A DNA stretch of 64,000 nt, taken from contig JAPVLO010000232.1 of assembly GCA_027257055.1 (NCBI GenBank), positions 4,960,001 to 5,024,000 of the forward strand. The letters run 5' to 3'. Position numbers and translations under genes: made by a program. Origin of the DNA: Cephalopachus bancanus. Taxonomy: Eukaryota > Chordata > Mammalia > Primates > Tarsiidae. Position 1 is the first letter of the stretch, and each line of letters starts with the position of its first letter. The notes below the pieces were generated by a model, which was not told the origin of the DNA, did not search any database, and saw only the letters and a program-made list of their open reading frames with translations. Shown here piece by piece: positions 59,516 through 64,000 of the stretch.

Positions 59516-60479
59516 AGATGCAGCCTAAAGTCCTTAAATATGTCTTCTTAATCACTGAAGTCATCGTTTCACAAATCTAAAATACCCAAACTGCCTACTA
59601 TTCATAAGGTGAAAGAGAGGGCATAAAGACTTTGACTCTATGTTAAGTCTGTCCTGTCTTCTGTTTGCAAATAGAGAAGTATAAATAGAGAAAAATTAAG
59701 GCTAAAAAGCCAAGCAGGGAAAGAGAAGGAAAACCAGGTCATAAACTATTAACCTGCTTAGTAGGGCTTTGTGTTTTGGATTCCATTGATTAGAGAAAAG
59801 AAGCAAGTTGAGAAGGCCAAGCACCTTAAGTTGATAGCACCAATTCTTATTTCTATGTTGACAAATGTGCCTTGGTGATTGTATTTTTTTAAGTAGCACA
59901 GATTTTTGGAACAAGATGGTGAAGGTTGAGCTAAAGTTAACTCCAAACTGTACATTACAGGCCATTTGTTTATTTGGTTTTCGAGTCCCAAAAGAACCAT
60001 TCAGTTCAGAAAAGAGTAAAGCGAGTTGATAAATTGATTTTTTTAAAAAGGACAAAAGTTCATTTTGTGCAGGCAGAAATAAAATGCTGCCAGATTTACT
60101 GTGTAACTACTGCAAATGTGGGTTTATGTAACTTTTGAGAGTCATATAGAGTCGATTACCAAGGTCGTTGATTCATTTTGTAAACACTGGTCAGTCAATA
60201 AAGTACAGAGAGATGAATTACTTGAGTTACATTTTCCATATTCGGAATGGTAAAATCTGGACTAAAACTCCAGTGGCTCAAATTGGCTGCAATATCTGAG
60301 TGCTTACTATGTCCCAATCAAGAAGGGATTTTTAAAAATACTATATCTTTTGTTAAATAGCCTCAAGAACAAAAGCATGTGGAAGGTAAAATATCAATTA
60401 AAATATTCCAAGACCAGTTAAAGAGAACAACTAATGAGCTGTGACAAGGTAGTGCCTTGTTAATCACCAAAATGAGTTC
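59516..60479. other. Unassigned stretch
   Basis: No repeat or gene is recognised. A 117-codon frame on the minus strand (59702-60055) shows no domain and is treated as chance. Confidence 0.45.
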
Positions 60480-60700
60480 TAGAGATCCAAGGAGGGAGCT
60501 GTTACTTTTGAGCTAGGGTCCTCGGGATAGGCATCACGAAGGGAAGTGAAATTTGAGCCAGAAATTCATGACTGAATAGAATGTGAGTAGTGACGAGAAG
60601 AGGGAAACTCATTCTAAGTAGACAGAATCAAATGAATAAAAACACAGAGGTAGAAAACTGTAAGATACACCTGAGGGGTAATGCCATGTTTTTGGTTTGT
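60480..60700 (-). mobile_element. L2 LINE (antisense)
   Basis: GAAGTGAAATTTGAGCCAGA, ATTCATGACTGAATAGAATG and GAAACTCATTCTAAGTAGAC follow the complement of an L2 upstream of its tail. Diverged. Confidence 0.6.
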
Positions 60701-61324
60701 TTTTTAATCCAGGATGCCTGGGTATGATCAGCTTGAAAGGAAGGTTAATGATTTCTAGATCAGAAAGTTAAAAGAGGACACGCTTAGATATTCCAAAACA
60801 TTTACACCTGGGAAGGAGGAGACATGGATATGGCATGATTGATGCATCCATCTTTGCTGGATAAACTAGGTATAGAACCATAATAGTGCATGGAGTGGGA
60901 TGAAAGGTTTAACATCATCAGCTTCAACTAGCCCACTCTATAGGGAAGCAAAGCTCTGGGAGGTTGAGTCTTAGCCTCCTAAGTCTGAGTCCAGGTCACT
61001 GTTTTCCAAGGGTTTGAAGACAGATAACAGATTGCAGTGAGTGAAGGTCACTTGAAGAGCAACGGTAGGAAATCTGCTGGAGTATACTGCACCCAGAAAT
61101 CACCCAAAACCTATAACAAGAACAGAATCATCACTGAGTTGCAGTGATGGTCCAACTGGAATGAACACAAATTTTTAGAAAAGACGCTAACATGATCCTT
61201 GACTTTTCCCCCAAGGCCCTGAATCTTGAGAACAAAAAACAGAAAGCAGATAATGGGTGTGATCCAAGGTTGAAGATGGGTATAATAAGGGCGGTAGAAT
61301 TTTAAAGAAGGAAGAAAGTCTGAA
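60701..61324. other. Unassigned stretch
   Basis: No firm repeat. Parts may be decayed L2 continuing from the previous segment. Confidence 0.4.
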
Positions 61325-61440
61325 ATAGAAATTCCAAGAAGGCAAAGCCCATTTCTGCCTTGTTTACTGTTGTATCCCAGTGCTCAGAACAGTACCTGGC
61401 ATTTAGTCGATGCTCAGTCAGTGTTTATTGAATATGACTT
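61325..61440 (+). mobile_element. L2 LINE 3' end
   Basis: CCCATTTCTGCCTTGTTTAC, TGTTGTATCCCAGTGCTCAG, AACAGTACCTGGCATTTAGT and CAGTGTTTATTGAATATGAC follow the sense L2 tail closely. Confidence 0.9.
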
Positions 61441-61789
61441 GTGGAAATGTTTTTACAATACTCCATTGAAGTAGTCGGACCATGAAACTTACCAAGGGTA
61501 CAAGAGAAATAGTGATGTTGGGCATGAGGATGGAGGGGATTAGAGAGGGAAGGTGTGTAGTGAGGAAGATGTGATCGAGAAGAAGAAACTTAAGGATGTT
61601 GAAGAAAAGCATGCAATGACGCTGTTGAGGATATACCTACCCTATGTTATGAATTTTCCAAAGCACTAACAATAAAATCATAGGGACTCCATAAGTATAA
61701 GGAGGGCTAATTTAGTTGAGATATTTTGTGACTTGATAATTCTATGATGTAAGCCAAATGGGTTTGAAACTGAAGGTGTGTATAATTTT
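61441..61789. other. Unassigned stretch
   Basis: No repeat or gene is recognised before the Alu target-site duplication. Confidence 0.45.
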
Positions 61790-61803
61790 CAAGATCATTT
61801 CTT

Positions 61804-62110
61804 TTTTTTGTTTTGTTTTTGTTTTTGTTTTTGTTTGAGTTGGAGTCTCACTCTGTCGCCCAGACTGGAGTGCAGTGGCCGCTCCCGGCCACTGCAGCCT
61901 TGACCTGCTGGGCTCCAGCGATCCTTCCACCTCAGCCTTCCAAGTAGCTAGAACTACAGGCGTGCGCTATTACACCCGGCTTATTTTTTGATTTATTGTA
62001 GAGATGAGGTCTGGCTGCCCAGGCGGATCTCGAACCCGTGGGTTCAGGCAATCCACTCACCTCAGCCTCCCAAAGGCACAGGATTACAGACTGAGCCACC
62101 AAGCCCGGCT
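61804..62110 (-). mobile_element. Alu, lineage-specific family, ACTTG-deleted type
   Basis: A full reverse-oriented dimer with an exact target-site duplication CAAGATCATTTCTT at 61790-61803 and 62111-62124. The tail is a GTTTTT-rich tract. It carries GTCTGGCTGCCCAGG, so it lacks ACTTG on the sense strand. Confidence 0.97.
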
Positions 62111-62279
62111 CAAGATCATTTCTTACCTACATTTATACAATCTAATGAATTAAAGTAGAAGTCACTGACAACAATCCTTTCAGAATTTCTCTGGGACACT
62201 CTTAATTGCTCCCTAAAATGGAAAACAATTCCTAGAGAGAAATAGTGGATTAGTTCAAGAATATAATGCTTAAGGCATG

Positions 62280-62365
62280 CATTTTGAAATTCTGTAAAAG
62301 GGGGATTATAATAGCTACCTCACAGTTTTATTATGCAGATAATGTAAGATTAAATGGCCCAGCAG
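62280..62365 (+). mobile_element. MIR SINE fragment
   Basis: AATTCTGTAAAAGGGGGATT, ATAATAGCTACCTCACAG and GCAGATAATGTAAGATTAAA fit the 3' half of a MIR. Confidence 0.65.
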
Positions 62366-62369
62366 AACT

Positions 62370-62735
62370 ATGAAGTCACGAAAAGACAAGGAGGAAACTT
62401 AAATGCATATTGTTAAGTGGAGGAAGCCAATCTAAAAGGCTACATACACACTACATGATTCCAATATTCTAGAAAACCTAAAGCCATAGAGGCATACAAA
62501 GATCAGGGGTTGCCAGGGGTTGGGTGAAGGGAAGAAAGGGGTGAATAGGTAGAACACAGAGGTTTTTAGGGCAGTGAGCTTACTCTGTATGATACTGTTA
62601 TGGTGAGCACATGACATGATAAGCTGCAGAACTGTACAGCACACAGTGAACCCTAATGGAGACTGGGAACTTTAATTACTAGTAATGGATCAGTACTGGT
62701 TTGTCAATTGTAACAAAGGTGCCACACTCCTGCAA
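62370..62735 (+). mobile_element. L1M 3' end
   Basis: Follows an L1ME-type 3' end: GTGGAGGAAGCCAATCTAAA, CACTACATGATTCCAATATT, GGGGTTGCCAGGGGTTGGGT and GCTGCAGAACTGTACAGCAC. The 5' part is absent and no frame is intact. Confidence 0.8.
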
Positions 62736-62759
62736 GATGTTCCGAATAGGGCGCTACTT

Positions 62760-63195
62760 ATGTCCTAGGGCTGTCATAACAAAGCACCACAAACTGGGTG
62801 GCATAGAGCAACAGAAACTCATTGTCCCACAGCTCTGACAGCTAGAAATTTGAAATGGAGGTGTCAGCAGGCCATGCCCGCTCTGGAGGCACTGGGGAAG
62901 GGTTCATCCCCTGCCTCGCTCCCAGCTTCTTGTAGTATTAGTTGTTGATGCTCCGCCTTTCATGGCGTCACCCGGCATCTTCACATGAACCCCTCCGTGT
63001 GTGTCTATCTCTGTGTCAAATCTTCCCCTTTTAAAAAGACACCGTCATATTGGTTTAAGGTCCTCCCTAATATAACTTCATCTTGATTGCATCTGCAAAG
63101 AACCCATTTCCAAATAAGTCACATTTTAAGGTACTGAGGGTTAGGGTCTCAAGTACATTCATCTTGGTGGGGTGGAGGGAGAACACAGTTCAGCT
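62760..63195 (-). mobile_element. MLT1-type LTR (antisense)
   Basis: Complement of an MLT1 LTR: GGCTGTCATAACAAAGCACC, ACAAACTGGGTGGCATAGAG, CTTCACATGAACCCCTCCGT, TTAAGGTACTGAGGGTTAGG and AGAACACAGTTCAGCTCAGT. It follows the L1M 3' end closely. No internal retroviral sequence is seen. Confidence 0.85.
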
Positions 63196-63294
63196 CAGTG
63201 TAGACGATACGGGTAGGGATGGGGATAGGAAGAACACGGGACTTTCTGCTCTAAGAAGTAAAGTCTATTCATTAAAAATGGAAAAGCTTTAAAA

Positions 63295-63345
63295 AAATGG
63301 CCTGCCACATAGCACATGTTCGATAAATGCTAATTACTTTTGGAA
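63295..63345 (+). mobile_element. MIR-like tail fragment
   Basis: GGCCTGCCACATAGCACATG followed by TTCGATAAATGCTAATTACT resembles a MIR 3' end. It is too short to be certain. Confidence 0.4.
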
Positions 63346-63534
63346 GCTGCATTAACTGATTCAGAGTCCCCAACACCACAGAGTTTATTCTTTATGCATT
63401 CCAAGACCAACATTGGCACTGCCCGAAGTGGATAAGACTTAGCTTTGTCCACACAGCCTAATCCCCACACCACTGAGTGCTGGGTTAGAAAGCCACTCAC
63501 TCCCACACTTCTCCTGCCTTGACTGCACTTACAC

Positions 63535-63845
63535 TTGGGGCATGCACATGTGAACACACCCCCACATACATCTACAATGACTTATCTCCCACCAGATAAT
63601 GACTTATCTGACCCAAACAAAAGCAGAAAACAACTGATTCTCTGTCTAAAGGAGTCAGAGGCATGCTCTCCAGTGAGTGCCACATGCCTATATGGGGAAA
63701 AAGAAAAAAACCCAACAACTTTGTGACTATAAAATACAATAGCAGATCTCTTGGTTGAAAGACGCACATCAGAAATTAAACTCGGGCAGCCCCCTCCCAC
63801 TGTGAGAGCTTTTCTGTCTTCTCAATAAATCCTGCTTTAAAAAAA
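63535..63845 (+). mobile_element. Candidate endogenous retroviral LTR 3' part
   Basis: GAGCTTTTCTGTCTTCTCAA is followed by TAAATCCTGCTTT, giving the AATAAA polyadenylation signal with a short downstream run, a pattern of gamma-type LTRs. The 5' edge is unclear; ATGACTTATCT occurs twice near 63578 and 63600. An A-rich stretch and an Alu follow. Family not identified. Confidence 0.45.
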
Positions 63846-63867
63846 TAAATAAATAAACTTAACTCAA

Positions 63868-64000
63868 TTTTTTTTTTTTTTGAGTTGGAGTCTCACTCTG
63901 TCGCCCAGACTGGAGTGCAGTGGCCGCTCCCGGCCACCGCAGCCTCGACCTGTTGGGCTCCAGCGATCCTTCCGCCTCAGCCTTCCGAGTAGCCAGAATT
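63868..64000 (-). mobile_element. Alu, lineage-specific family, cut by the window end
   Basis: T tract 63868-63881, then the right monomer in reverse with the complement of the perfect-type hairpin (CAGTGGCCGCTCCCGGCCAC). The window ends before the left monomer, so the ACTTG type cannot be read. Confidence 0.95.

Overview
This is a vertebrate nuclear, primate-type window with no convincing protein-coding gene. It is AT-rich, has no CpG island, and is dominated by interspersed repeats. Dimeric Alu elements on both strands place it in a primate. Old copies look like ordinary AluJ. The well-preserved copies, mostly with intact target-site duplications, belong to a divergent family that is neither AluS/AluY nor the common lemur/galago type as I remember it. 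A few copies look intermediate. My best guess is a tarsier (for example Carlito/Tarsius), at roughly 65 percent; an unfamiliar strepsirrhine is the main alternative.

Layout. 0-4 kb: a stack of Alu elements, including a three-monomer copy, then about 1.7 kb without recognised repeats and another Alu. 4-7.2 kb: old antisense L1 sequence split by a Tigger-like DNA transposon. 7.2-12.4 kb: mostly unassigned, with a GC-richer patch at 8.1-8.7 kb. 12.9-14.7 kb: a long, decayed antisense L2 reverse-transcriptase region. 15-28 kb: sparse repeats. 28.9-34.5 kb: two L1 3' ends in opposite orientation, antisense L2 pieces, and an L1M tail interrupted by an Alu. 35-46 kb: Alu, MIR, antisense L1, and one exon-like 66-bp segment at 45.04-45.10 kb, followed by an MLT1 LTR. 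46-64 kb: mostly unassigned sequence with MER2-like, MER3-like, L2, MIR, Alu, L1M and MLT1 copies. An LTR-like 3' end and an Alu cut by the window edge close the window.

No gene set working together can be described. The region is best read as intergenic or intronic. The most informative material is the internal record of Alu evolution. The young family has a 10-bp hairpin in its right monomer and a tRNA T-arm-like stem around the Pol III B box. It also splits into two groups by a 5-nt ACTTG deletion. All family names here come from pattern memory and were not checked by a database search; boundaries of old repeats are approximate.
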